A DNA stretch of 64,000 nt from Lytechinus variegatus (Eukaryota; Echinodermata; Echinoidea; Temnopleuroida; Toxopneustidae): contig NC_054746.1 of NCBI RefSeq assembly GCF_018143015.1, positions 39,000,687 through 39,064,686 of the forward strand. The letters are read 5' to 3'. The notes below the pieces were generated by a model. The model made no database searches. It saw only the letters and a program-made list of their open reading frames with translations, and was not told the DNA's origin. Shown here piece by piece: positions 50,101 to 59,885 of the stretch. Made by a program: the position numbers and the translations under genes. The stretch's first letter is position 1; each line of letters opens with the position of its first letter.

Positions 50101-51254
50101 AATGCTGTATTCCTAAATCCTAATTATACATTATTTTTTTTACTAACACAATATGTGAAATGGGAACTCATCAAAATGTAGTTGAAGATCACAAAATTTC
50201 TAACACCAACGTGACAAGACAAAATGTTCAGGTACTGAACTGGACCTTTTTTGAAGAAGGAGAAGAAGCTTACCTGCAGACTGGTCCATTTGACATAATC
50301 TGTATGGTTCTGGCAATAGGAACAGGCCTTCACATAAAATTGTCGAACTCTTTCCTCCTCCAAGTAGTTCAACAACTCCATCTTATCTCTGGGCACCTTG
50401 GAAACTGCTTCAATATCCATCTCAAATGCTGGTAATACAAAAACCATCTGATGCACCATGTCTTCATCCAGCCATAGAGACGATGAACCCTTCACAAAGT
50501 TTAAGAACTTCTCCCGCAGACCAACGCTTGGAAGCATATCGATATCCAGCACTAAATGATATTCTGTTAAAATGTTTGAACGGCCAACATTCCTCAAGAG
50601 ATTATTTGGATACAAAATGCCATCTTCAGCATAATTCTGCACATTGCTATATGACGCCTTAATTGCATCAATAAGTTTACTGCAATCTATCAAAGGTACC
50701 ATGAAAGAATGTTTATTATGGACCGACCCAAATACTTCAGCCTCTTCTGATATTGAGTTAACAGGATGGACCAAATGGAATGTCACATTTCTTCTCACTC
50801 CTATGATACATTCTTTTAGAGACATGACATAACTTACAAGAGTTTTTACATCAGATAAACTCCCAAACACAGCCAAAGAAATTGGTCCTTTCCACCTGTC
50901 CACTAACTCTGGTAAATGATATAAATTATTCATAGAACTGTGTGAGACAAGAGTAATATCTCTCGTCTTAATTGATTTGAGTCGAGTCTTTGAGATATCA
51001 TAGAATATTTGATAAGAGCCATATGTGTTCAGCTTTGCTGCTGGCAAAGTAATGTGGATGAGTTGTTCTCGTTGTTGATGTGTTTCATTCTGCTTCTGCA
51101 TGTCTGACATTGGTAACACTTCTCTTGCTCTATTTTGTATATGATTAGGACTGATATTATCCAACCATGAGATCATGGTAAGTTGTATGAGTTGTAAAAG
51201 TGTCAGCAACACCACAAGGGCACAGATTGAGTACTGCAGCATTGTACAATGCAT
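47109..51254 (-). CDS. B4GAT1: Beta-1,4-glucuronyltransferase 1-like (GT49), 3 coding exons
   Basis: Coding exons on the minus strand are 51254-50274, 48959-48825 and 47306-47109, all phase 0 with good AG/GT sites, giving 437 residues (human B4GAT1 has 415). B4GAT1 is a Golgi type II membrane enzyme that adds glucuronic acid to xylose, making the primer that LARGE extends on alpha-dystroglycan. The signal anchor is about residues 8-30, followed by a Thr/Gln-rich stem. The GT49 domain has DID at 237-239 ([10 protein letters not shown], the DxD metal site), LVLPAFE-like FVLPAFEMD, then [29 protein letters not shown] and FVVHKGFKE, closing with KYPETKRRC as in the human enzyme. N-glycosylation sequons include N56 and N156. 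An upstream splice acceptor TTTTGCAG before 51301 shows that the 5' UTR is spliced. LARGE's second domain is related, but the single domain and end favour B4GAT1. Confidence 0.92.
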
Positions 51255-53428
51255 CTTGATTTATGAAGTACACCTCTAAGTAGAACATTTCAATCCAAGT
51301 TCTGCAAAATAGAAAACAGATTTGTATAAGAATAAGTACTGGTATTATATAAAATATGTTACTAGCACAAATTCTAATGGGAGAGGTGGCAATTACAAGT
51401 CTCACTATTATGTAAATCTTGATTCAAACATAAAATTCTGTAAATGCATGGGGACATGGAATTGAAGCAATTGTACCATGTCAATGGGCCAATTAGCCCC
51501 GGAGATGTGACATTGCTTAAGCCTGCCAATAATAATAAATAAACAATTATGTGCCAAGTTGTTCATTGTAAAACCTAAGAACTCTAACCCCAACCCCAAG
51601 ATAAGACTGGTATTAAAATACACAAATCAATTGAAATCACAGTAGAAAACACTGCAATCAATTGATATTCAATACAAACAAAATAACAAAAATTGGCACC
51701 CACGCAGGAATTATGACTTTATGTTTGCTTGTTTCTTTGAGCAGAGCTCAACTTCATAAGACATGACACAAGTACAAGAAAAAACTTTGTTTCTTGTGCA
51801 TCTATATTATTATTATTCTAACCTTGTTCATTGAATGAGTGGGCCATACCAGGTCCTGTCTGGTCATTTTTTTTAATGTAGAGGCCACCAAAGGCTAATC
51901 TACATTGTTTTCAGGATTTTTTTTATAAGCACAAAAGTAACATTAAAAAAAATTAGTCAACAGCAAAAGAAACATTGATGAATCATCCATAAAATTGAGG
52001 TGTGTGATTAATTTCTTCTGAGGCTCTGTTTCATTTTACATTTTCTTAAATCGTTTATAATTTCCTCCCGATTTTTCCATAGCTCCCTGTGTTTAATAAA
52101 TACTCTCCAGAATCCAGATATCAGATCCACATGCGTCTAAAGAATAGTTTGGTCGGACTACCGTACACCAAACTCAATGTATGGGACAACATTACTCGTT
52201 GAAGATATGAGACTTACAGTCTACTAATTTTTTCCCTTAAAATTGAATTATCTAAGCATAACCTTTTTGAAAATTCATAAAATGCCATGGGTACCATGAA
52301 AAATCACCTCTCAACTTGTTATAATTTGGCTCTCCTCGACGGTCAGAAATTGGCGCACCTCAGTGTTCGTGTAATTTCTTTGGGCTCCTCGCCTAACTTG
52401 AACCTCCACTCCTCCAGCTAGCGCTAGCTGGCTCGCGCTCCCGATACATACACGTACTGTATATTTTCGTACCGCCCAACCGTACCGGTACGGTACCCAG
52501 CTCCTATGACTGCAGCTTGCTTCCGATTCCCGATAACGCGAGCCACACCCTTCAATACCGCACCCCTTGAGGATCTTTTTATTAACCCTAATTCTCTCAT
52601 CAAGTTATCATCTTCGTGACTCCGTCCATATTTATTCACAGACATTACAAGGCCAGCTAAACACATAAGTTACAACCTGGGGTTATTATAACCTTTAAAT
52701 ATTGTATCCATTCATTGCATTGCTAGCAGTTCAAGCAAGGTGTGAGATCAATTATGAAAATGTTGACACAAGATTTTTTCGCCCCTCTTTTTTTCCACCT
52801 TTTTTTTCTCATGCAGGCCTCTTAACTTTTGTTTTCATTGCCACGCAAACTTCTGACGTTTTGTTACCAACAGTCACATTCAGGGTTACCCACATCAGTC
52901 GGCCGGACCGGACGGTGCCAGTCTCCATCGACTCGTTCGATTTTTTTTATTCTTTTATTGCGGCTTCCAGTAAATACAAACATAAACTGGCTTCATAATT
53001 TCATGACTTCATAAATGATACACTCTAATAACTTCAATACATCAAGGTACAAGAAATAATTACTTCATGAACATAACATACAGAAAAATTCATAAATTAA
53101 TTCATTCATTTTCGAATTCACTGAAAGAAATATAACAGGGAAAAACGAGAAAGTAAACACACCCGCATCCTACAGGCAAAAAAAAAATAACGAAAGGATG
53201 GACCAAAATCGAATGAGTACAATACATTTTAATATGTGCGAAACTAATCGAAAGCTTTTTCAAAATCAATGGCAGCTAAGCAAAAATCAGACCATTGGAG
53301 GCATGGCATATAACATTGGCTTCACCTAGCTATATTTCTATTTTCCATACAACCAACTTGATCTGGTGACATTATTTCATCCAAAAATCATTTATTCGTG
53401 TTGACAGGACTTGAGGAAGAATTTTGTT
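51255..53428 (-). promoter_or_regulatory. B4GAT1: B4GAT1 5' UTR intron and candidate CpG-rich first exon/promoter
   Basis: The splice acceptor at 51302-51307 ends a 5' UTR intron. Upstream on the minus strand, 52320-52570 is the only CpG-rich patch nearby and includes the perfect 16-bp palindrome ACCGTACCGGTACGGT (52479-52494). It is the best candidate for the first exon and promoter. The open frame on the minus strand at 52424-52666 has no recognisable protein match. 52700-53428 is AT-rich and otherwise blank. Confidence 0.4.
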
Positions 53429-54212
53429 CAAGGGCTGCGGAACCGGGGGCCCCCTCTCCCCATTGTTTCCAATTTAGTCGGTACACAAAAGACGTAAAAA
53501 TTACCATATGATTTTTTTGCAATATGGTCAGCCTCCCCCCCCCCCCCCAGAAGGAAAAACCAGTTCCACTGGACCAGTTAGACCAGTATACTAATTTTAA
53601 CTGGTAACTCATGGAAATTGGAACATCGGTTTACTGGTCTAACTGGTTATACTGGTCCAGTTAAAATTTTACTGGTCCAGTTAAAAATTAAACTGGTCAT
53701 AAGTATACTGGTCTTGTTTCTGGTGGTTTTTACTGGTCTTCATACTGGTCTAATTGGTCCTCAAACTGGTCGAACTGGTCCTCGTACTGGTCTTACTGGA
53801 TCAGTTTATTACATGCATTTGGTTTGTTATATACCATGGCCAGTGAAATGTGATGGAAAAGATGGTTAGTAAATAAAATCTTTCTGCTGTTATTTTAAAT
53901 GTGATGTATAAAATTACACATTTTCATTGTGAATTAGTTCACACAATTATTTTGAAGGTTTTCAAACAACAATGAGTGCTATTGCAAAGATATTCCATTA
54001 TAAATCCTGATTTTTCTTTAAAAAACAGGAAATATGCAAATGAGGTAAACCACGTGATCAGCATCATCAGAATTACTGGTATTGGTAAAAAGGTTACATA
54101 TTGGACCAGTCCCACACTTGTTTTTCGGTGTTACTCTTCTTACTACACTCCTCATGCACTATTTCACTAGTGGCTACATTGTAGATCTAAATTGACTTCT
54201 ACAATCTGAACA

Positions 54213-54953
54213 ATGGATCCTCGCACCACACGTTCAACAAAGGCCCTAATCAAAGAAATTCTTCATGACAACGATCTACTATCAGCTATCAAAGAGGCTG
54301 TTCAAGAAGCAGTAGAATTAAAGGTTAAAGACCTTTTCTTGCGGCTTGAGAAACAAGAAGGCCAGCTGCTGGATCTTCAGTCCATGCTTAGCAACTGTCA
54401 AATGGATGTAGCTGACCTAAAAAAGAAAAGAGAATGTGATTTGATCGAGATGAATAACCTGAAAAACAAACTGAACGATTCGGAACAATATTCCCGACGG
54501 AACAATGTCCGATTCTTTGGAGTTCCTGAAGTGAATGGAGAAAAGACCGACGAAACAGTTTTTAGGATCGCCAAGGATTTTCTCGGAATTGATCTTCCGC
54601 TCACTGCTATTGACAGGAGTCATCGCGTACGCCGTCAAAACCCTCCCCCAGAAAATGTTCGTCCAAAGCCAAGGCCAATCATTGTCAAGCTTACGTCTTA
54701 CAGGTACCGTCAAGCTCTTTTGATGAATAGGAAGCGCCTGAAAGAGAAGAAGACAGGGATAAGCGTTTATGAGGACCTCACTGATGCTAATAGAATGCTT
54801 CTCTGGAATTCACTCTCTGAATGTAGAAAGCAGGACAGCAAAATCTCCCACGCATGGTCCGCGGACGGAAGAATCTTCGTATCAGTGAAGACTTCTGGAA
54901 AAGAAAACTTGAAAAAACAAATTCACTCAAAAAGAGATCTAGAATATGTGTGA
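54213..54953 (+). CDS. LINE ORF1 protein (coiled-coil, RRM-like nucleic-acid binding)
   Basis: 246 residues starting at ATG 54213 (ACAATGG context). About residues 40-90 form a heptad-rich, charged coiled-coil-like stretch. SEQYSRRNNVRFFGVPE (about 90-106) opens the RRM-like core known from L1-type ORF1 proteins, with a later IDRSHRVRR and RPIIVKLTSYRYRQALL block and GISVYEDLTDANR. Such proteins trimerise and coat the element RNA. Its base composition is clearly less AT-rich than ORF2's. Assignment is by motif resemblance; no host gene match. Confidence 0.8.
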   Translation: MDPRTTRSTKALIKEILHDNDLLSAIKEAVQEAVELKVKDLFLRLEKQEGQLLDLQSMLSNCQMDVADLKKKRECDLIEMNNLKNKLNDSEQYSRRNNVRFFGVPEVNGEKTDETVFRIAKDFLGIDLPLTAIDRSHRVRRQNPPPENVRPKPRPIIVKLTSYRYRQALLMNRKRLKEKKTGISVYEDLTDANRMLLWNSLSECRKQDSKISHAWSADGRIFVSVKTSGKENLKKQIHSKRDLEYV

Positions 54954-55141
54954 TTTAAATGGAAGCAATATTCGTCATGTGAAAGAAATCACTCATGTTA
55001 TAACACAATGTTTATCTCCATATGTATCTGATTGCAAACGGTATACAACTTCTTTTTTTTTCTTTTTATAAAGTTTTAATTTTGAATAAGTTACTTATTT
55101 GTTATTTATGTTAATGTTGTGTATTAACTTGTATATTTTCG

Positions 55142-58100
55142 ATGTCTGTTAGTGTCAATGATGTGTTTGATCAATTTGTTCAAAATGATGAATACAGGTT
55201 TGATTTGAACAGGTTACATGAATACCTATCTCCGGCTAATTGTCACGAAACTTTACTCCCCCAATCATATTTTTCAATTGATGGGTTTAATGAATATGTT
55301 AATGAAAATAACTCGGTCAATGACTTCAAATTTTTCTGTTTACATTTCAATTGCAGGAGTTTGATTAATAAATTTGATGAGTTCTCTTCTTTTTTGTCTT
55401 CTTTACAAATCCAATCAAGCATTATTGGGGTCACAGAAACATGGTTTACTGATAATACTTCTGTTAATTTATATAATATTGTTAACTACGATTTTATTAG
55501 TAACCCAAGAACGTCTAAACGGGGTGGTGGAGTAGGGCTTTACATAAAAAATGATTTGAAATATAAGCGTAGGTGTGACTTAGAAATTAATGAGTCATAT
55601 GTTGAAAGTATTTTTACTGAAATTAAGACGTGCAATAAAAGTATTTTAATAGGTATTGTATATAGACCTCCTTGTCAATCAATTACGGATTTCCTATCAT
55701 TTTTAGAAAATATATTGAATTCAGTTAGCAATGAAAATAAAATCTTATACTTAATTGGTGATTTTAATATCAATCTCATGAATATTGGAAAATCTCAGAA
55801 TGTAAATATGTATCTAGACCTTTTGCTGGCACATTCTATGTTTCCATTAATTCAATCTCCTACACGTGTATCATCTACTTCAGTTACTTTGATTGACAAC
55901 ATTTTAACAAATGATTCTTGCCAATTCTCATCTGGTGTTTTTTTAAATGATCTCAGTGATCACTTTCCCATTTTTTGTATTAGTAATTTCAATTGCAATT
56001 TCAATCGTACTGATGACTTTCACTTTAAAAGAGATTTCAATGATATTAATTTAAATCTTTTCATGCAATCAATACAAGAAACTCAATGGCCATTCTCAAT
56101 GGAAGATCCTAATAAGTCTTATAATGAATTTTTAAATACATTTTTAACTTTATATAATAAACATTTTCAAATTAAACGTACCAAATTACATAAAAAACAA
56201 AAAGACAAACCTTGGATTAATCAAGATATTCGGATACTGATCAAGAAAAAAAGTCGTTTATATAAACTTTATGTAAAAAACCCTTCTGAATACAGGAAAA
56301 ATGTTTACAAAAAAGTGCGTAATCTTTTAACTAATAAAATAAAGTCTCGTAAAAAAGAATATTATAAAAATGAATTTGACAATGTTCGTGGTAATATGAA
56401 TGGTACATGGAAAGTAATAAATAATGCATTAGGAAAGGGTCACAAAAATACTATCATAAAACAAATTGTAGTTGATGATACTGAAATAACAGCAAATGAA
56501 ATGATTACTGATAATTTCAATAATTACTTTATTCATGTCGGTCTAGATTTAAATCGTAATTTTGACAATGTAAATAATAGTGATGCGGCTTCTTTTGTTG
56601 ACAACAATATTCAGTCTATATTTTTAAATCCCATAACATCATCTGAACTAATAAATATTACAAAGCAATTCAAAAACTCTTCTAGCACAGGGCATGATGA
56701 CATCAGTATGAAGGTAATAAAAAAATGTATCTATTCTATTTGTCAACCATTATGTGCAATTTTCAATTTTTGCCTTGACTCGGGCGTATTCCCAGATTCA
56801 ATGAAGATTGCTAGAGTTATTCCTATTTTTAAAGGAGGAAATTCCGAAACATTGTCCAATTACCGTCCCATTTCTATTTTACCAATTTTTTCTAAATTAT
56901 TTGAAAAATGTTTATATAATCGTATTTTGAATTTTATCAATAAGTGCAATATTTTTACCCATAGTCAATATGGCTTTAGAGCGGGGCACTCCACATCGTC
57001 AGCATTACTTGATTTTATTCAGAAAGTTACAAATGAAATTGATAACAAGAGTATATTGATAGGTTTATTTCTAGATTTGCGAAAAGCATTTGATACGTTA
57101 GATCATAACATTTTGTTGAAAAAACTATATGCATATGGAATAAGAGGAATTACTTTAGACTTATTAAAAGATTATCTATCTAATCGCAAACAATATGTAT
57201 TATGTAATGGAATTAAATCAGAATTGAAATCTATAAGATGTGGAGTGCCCCAAGGTTCGATACTTGGACCTCTTTTATTCCTTTTATATATTAATGACAT
57301 GTGCAATGTATCCAGTAAACTTAAATTTATCTTATTCGCAGATGACACCAGTATATTCATGTCCCACAAAAATTTACAGACGTTACAAACAGAATTTAAT
57401 GAGGAATTACAGAAGGTTACCGATTGGTTATACTTGAACAAGTTATCTCTCAATGTTTCTAAAACTAACTTTATGATATTTACAAATAAGAAAATAAACT
57501 CTAATGAAATTGATATAGAATTGTGCGGTTCAATAATAAAAGAAGTTTCATCTTTAAAATTTCTTGGTGTCATAATCGATAACAAATTAACGTGGTTAAA
57601 TCATGTTGATGCCATCTGCAATAAGATATCTAAGAACATAGGCATAATGTACAAATTGCATAATTTTCCACCAAATATTTTAAAAATGCTGTATTATGCT
57701 ATTATTTCACCATTTTTAAATTATGGCATTCTTGCCTGGGGAAGTTCTGCGAATATTTATTTAGACAGATTACATAAACTTCAAAAACGTGCAGTCAGAA
57801 TTATAAACAACTCCCCTTTTTACGCCCATTCTTATCCTATTTTTCAATCACTTAAAATTTTAAATATTTATGATATGTACAAGTATGAAATGGGACTTTT
57901 TATGTATCTATGTTCTAAAGGACTTTTACCTTCTTATTTATTGAACTGTTTTAAATTAAATTATAATATTCATGAATACCCTACTAGAAATGCTGCAAAC
58001 TTCCACTTCCCTAAAATAAGAACTTGCCTTTCTCATAAATCTATTTTCTTTCGTGGCCCACTACTTTGGAATTCTTTGCCGGTTAATTTGAAAACGTCTT

Positions 58101-58153
58101 GTTCTTTTAATATTTTCAAACGTAACTTCAGAAACTTTATATTTGATAATTAA
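55142..58153 (+). CDS. LINE ORF2 protein: AP-endonuclease and reverse transcriptase
   Basis: 1003 residues, uninterrupted. The N-terminal APE-type endonuclease shows CLHFNCRSL (N70), GVTETWF (E99), GIVYRPP, GDFNIN (D207) and SDHFPIF (S272, D273, H274), so its main catalytic residues are present. The reverse transcriptase has IPIFKGGNSETLSNYRPIS, QYGFRAGHSTSSALLDF, FLDLRKAFDTLDHNILLKKL, GVPQGSILGPLLFLLYINDM and the catalytic FADDTS (732-737). A C-terminal part after about residue 900 ends WNSLPVNLKT...FKRNFRNF, typical of CR1/L2-type elements. The protein should nick target DNA and prime reverse transcription. The coding sequence is strongly AT-rich. Intact catalytic motifs suggest it may be active, which the sequence cannot prove. 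Confidence 0.93.
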   Translation: MSVSVNDVFDQFVQNDEYRFDLNRLHEYLSPANCHETLLPQSYFSIDGFNEYVNENNSVNDFKFFCLHFNCRSLINKFDEFSSFLSSLQIQSSIIGVTETWFTDNTSVNLYNIVNYDFISNPRTSKRGGGVGLYIKNDLKYKRRCDLEINESYVESIFTEIKTCNKSILIGIVYRPPCQSITDFLSFLENILNSVSNENKILYLIGDFNINLMNIGKSQNVNMYLDLLLAHSMFPLIQSPTRVSSTSVTLIDNILTNDSCQFSSGVFLNDLSDHFPIFCISNFNCNFNRTDDFHFKRDFNDINLNLFMQSIQETQWPFSMEDPNKSYNEFLNTFLTLYNKHFQIKRTKLHKKQKDKPWINQDIRILIKKKSRLYKLYVKNPSEYRKNVYKKVRNLLTNKIKSRKKEYYKNEFDNVRGNMNGTWKVINNALGKGHKNTIIKQIVVDDTEITANEMITDNFNNYFIHVGLDLNRNFDNVNNSDAASFVDNNIQSIFLNPITSSELINITKQFKNSSSTGHDDISMKVIKKCIYSICQPLCAIFNFCLDSGVFPDSMKIARVIPIFKGGNSETLSNYRPISILPIFSKLFEKCLYNRILNFINKCNIFTHSQYGFRAGHSTSSALLDFIQKVTNEIDNKSILIGLFLDLRKAFDTLDHNILLKKLYAYGIRGITLDLLKDYLSNRKQYVLCNGIKSELKSIRCGVPQGSILGPLLFLLYINDMCNVSSKLKFILFADDTSIFMSHKNLQTLQTEFNEELQKVTDWLYLNKLSLNVSKTNFMIFTNKKINSNEIDIELCGSIIKEVSSLKFLGVIIDNKLTWLNHVDAICNKISKNIGIMYKLHNFPPNILKMLYYAIISPFLNYGILAWGSSANIYLDRLHKLQKRAVRIINNSPFYAHSYPIFQSLKILNIYDMYKYEMGLFMYLCSKGLLPSYLLNCFKLNYNIHEYPTRNAANFHFPKIRTCLSHKSIFFRGPLLWNSLPVNLKTSCSFNIFKRNFRNFIFDN

Positions 58154-58559
58154 ACCTGTTTGTAAATATTTTTTATATATATAATCTAAATCTTACCATT
58201 TGTGTATCTATGCCTTTGTATTGTCTCCTAATTGTCTTTTGTACTTTTGATATTGTCAATAATTATTATTCTTTTTAAAGTAAGTTGGGTCGGCCTTTTT
58301 ATAAGGATATTCTTTTCCTTTTTGGCTGCTTCCCTCTCAATGCTTTTTTATGTCTTTGATGTTATGTAAACTTTGTTCCTATGTATTTTACCACATTTTT
58401 GTTCATTTTTATGCAGAGAGCAAAATAAACTTGAATTGAAAAAAAAAGTATTACTGGTCTTGACCAGTTTAATGTCAAACATTAAATTACTTTAGACCAG
58501 TTGACTTTATATCAGAGGAATCAGGAATGCATCTTGCTTTGATCTTAATCATAATTAGA

Positions 58560-58735
58560 GGAAATAATTATTTTAATGATATCAATAATTGATAATTATG
58601 GTAATATTAATAATAATAATTACAATATCAATAACAATAACAGTAATAAGAATGACTAAAAGAATGATCATAATACAAATGATTGTGATAATCATAAGAG
58701 CAATGATGATAACAATGATAAATGATAACGATACT
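58560..58735. repeat. AAT/ATGAT-rich simple sequence
   Basis: Low-complexity stretch of AAT, AATGAT and GATAA units inside the right half of the ACTGGT element. It resembles microsatellite growth in AT-rich DNA and has no coding value. Confidence 0.6.
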
Positions 58736-59339
58736 ACTTTCTCTGAATTGCAAGATTAATTTTTCATAATTTGTTAAATGATCTGACTTGAAAGTCATTA
58801 TTTATTAGACCAGTAACCAGAATGCAATTGTTTGAACTGGTCTCCAGTTCATTTTTACTGGTCCAGTTAAAAATCAACTGGTCCAGTAAACATATACTGG
58901 AAACCAGTAAAAATCTACTGGAAACCATTTATTGGACCAGTAACACCAGTTTAATGAAAAACAATTTAACTGGTATTACTAATTGCTTTAACTGGAATGC
59001 AATTGTTGGAACTGGTCTCCAGTTAATTTTTACTGGTCCAGTTGAAAATCAACTGGCCCAGTAAAAATATACTGGAAACCAGTAAAATTATACTGGAAAC
59101 CAGTAAAAAAAATTACTGGTCTAACTGGTTTTTCCTTCTGGGGCCCCCACAAGCGTATCCGGCAGCATCGACTATAACAAAGAAATGTATGGGCCCATGC
59201 ATGCACAATCATAATAGGGTCACTATTGTCCCCTGACAATGAGGTCCATGAAATGCTTTGCAGGATCTGATGCTGGATTCGCGTTGCACCCCCCCCCCCT
59301 CCCCCCCCCCCCACTATCAAAACCGTTCCACGGCCCCTG

Positions 59340-59758
59340 TGGTGTGTCTGGCCCCTCATATCCCAATTTTTTTTTATCATATGAACATTTAACAGAAAAG
59401 AAAAATTGAAACATAATTCAAGTCTTTTTCTACTCATTTCATCATAATTTGCTGTACGTATTCCATATAGGTGGATACAAGCAGTGTGCCGAAATGGCGC
59501 AAGGGGGGGGGGGACAAAAGGGGAAGAAAAACAGAACGGGCGATAATGAAGGAGAGAAGAAAAGGAAAGTAGATAAGAGTAAAAAGAGTTAATTCAACTG
59601 AAAATTCAGCTCATTATATTCAACTAAAAAAATCGCTCGCATTTCGCGCTCGGTATTTCTTGCGTGATATAGGGCTTATATTCTGTTTTCAAGTCAATTT
59701 GCACAAATCATTCTGCTCGCGATCCAAGGTTTTGTTACTTTGTTTGAGCGCGACATAG
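59340..59758. other. Spacer without recognised feature
   Basis: AT-rich start, then a G-run at about 59503-59513, a purine-rich stretch (59516-59590), and CpG-containing sequence near 59630-59660 ('cgctcgcatttcgcgctcgg'). No gene, RNA or clear repeat end is seen. Confidence 0.4.
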
Positions 59759-59759
59759 T

Positions 59760-59885
59760 ATGCCAACTGGTTCTTGCCCAATTGGTTTTAACTGGAACCA
59801 ATTGGCAACTGGTTTTCAATTTGAACCAGTTGTTCCAATTTCCCTATTGAAACCAGTTGGCCAACTGGTTTCAGTTGGTTTTGCT
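59760..59885. repeat. Small AACTGGTT/AACCAGTT inverted array
   Basis: Units such as 'gccaactggttc', 'ttggttttaactggaaccaattgg', 'gaaaccagttggccaactgg' alternate in both orientations over about 120 bp. It is a shorter relative of the ACTGGT design 0.6 kb away and directly abuts the G-run element at 59886. Confidence 0.6.

Larger units (their letters stand above)
54107..58448 (+). mobile_element. LINE of the CR1/L2 (Jockey superfamily) type, apparently full-length
   Basis: It contains a 5' leader, ORF1 (54213-54953), a 188-bp gap, ORF2 (55142-58153) and a 3' UTR ending AATAAACTTGAATTGAA plus a short A-run (58439-58448), directly followed by ACTGGT sequence. Both frames are open from start to stop. 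The 5' boundary is estimated from where ACTGGT-like sequence stops; no target duplication was found, which is not rare for this group. An intact LINE in a degenerate repeat host implies recent insertion. Confidence 0.8.
53547..59141. mobile_element. ACTGGT-iterated foldback element with perfect 19-bp TIR
   Basis: CCAGAAGGAAAAACCAGTT (53547-53565) is exactly inverted at 59123-59141. Inside both ends the DNA is built from dozens of ACTGGT / ACCAGT hexamers in units such as 'ttactggtccagttaaaa' and 'tactggaaaccagtaaaa' (about 53566-53815, with stray copies to 54106, and 58449-58500 and 58807-59130). The ACCAGT-type reading dominates near one end and its inverse near the other, so the arms can pair. 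The LINE lies in the middle and interrupts it. Flanking C-runs hide any target duplication. I know of no named family with this structure. Confidence 0.7.
53429..59339. mobile_element. Outer element of a three-level nest (CAGGGGCC-type TIRs)
   Basis: The left end CAAGGGCTGCGGAAC (53429) and right end GTTCCACGGCCCCTG (59325-59339) are diverged versions of the perfect TIR at 11253-11416. The left interior ('gtacacaaaagacgtaaaaattaccatatgat', 'atggtcagcc', C-run) matches that copy's interior at 11306-11360. The ACTGGT element 53547-59141 sits in its C-run. The right-hand interior (59142-59324) does not match the other copy well, so a further rearrangement or divergence is likely. No matching target duplication is seen. 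Confidence 0.6.

Noticed and set aside
52424-52666. 80-codon minus-strand frame near the B4GAT1 promoter
   Set aside because: CpG-rich promoter-like DNA; no recognisable domain; not joined to the spliced coding exons.
57172-57585. 137-codon minus-strand frame within LINE ORF2
   Set aside because: Antisense shadow of the reverse transcriptase frame.
53547-59141. Long terminal repeats of a retroelement around the reverse transcriptase
   Set aside because: The flanking repeats are inverted, not direct; the reverse transcriptase is of LINE type with an AP-endonuclease and no gag, protease or integrase is seen.
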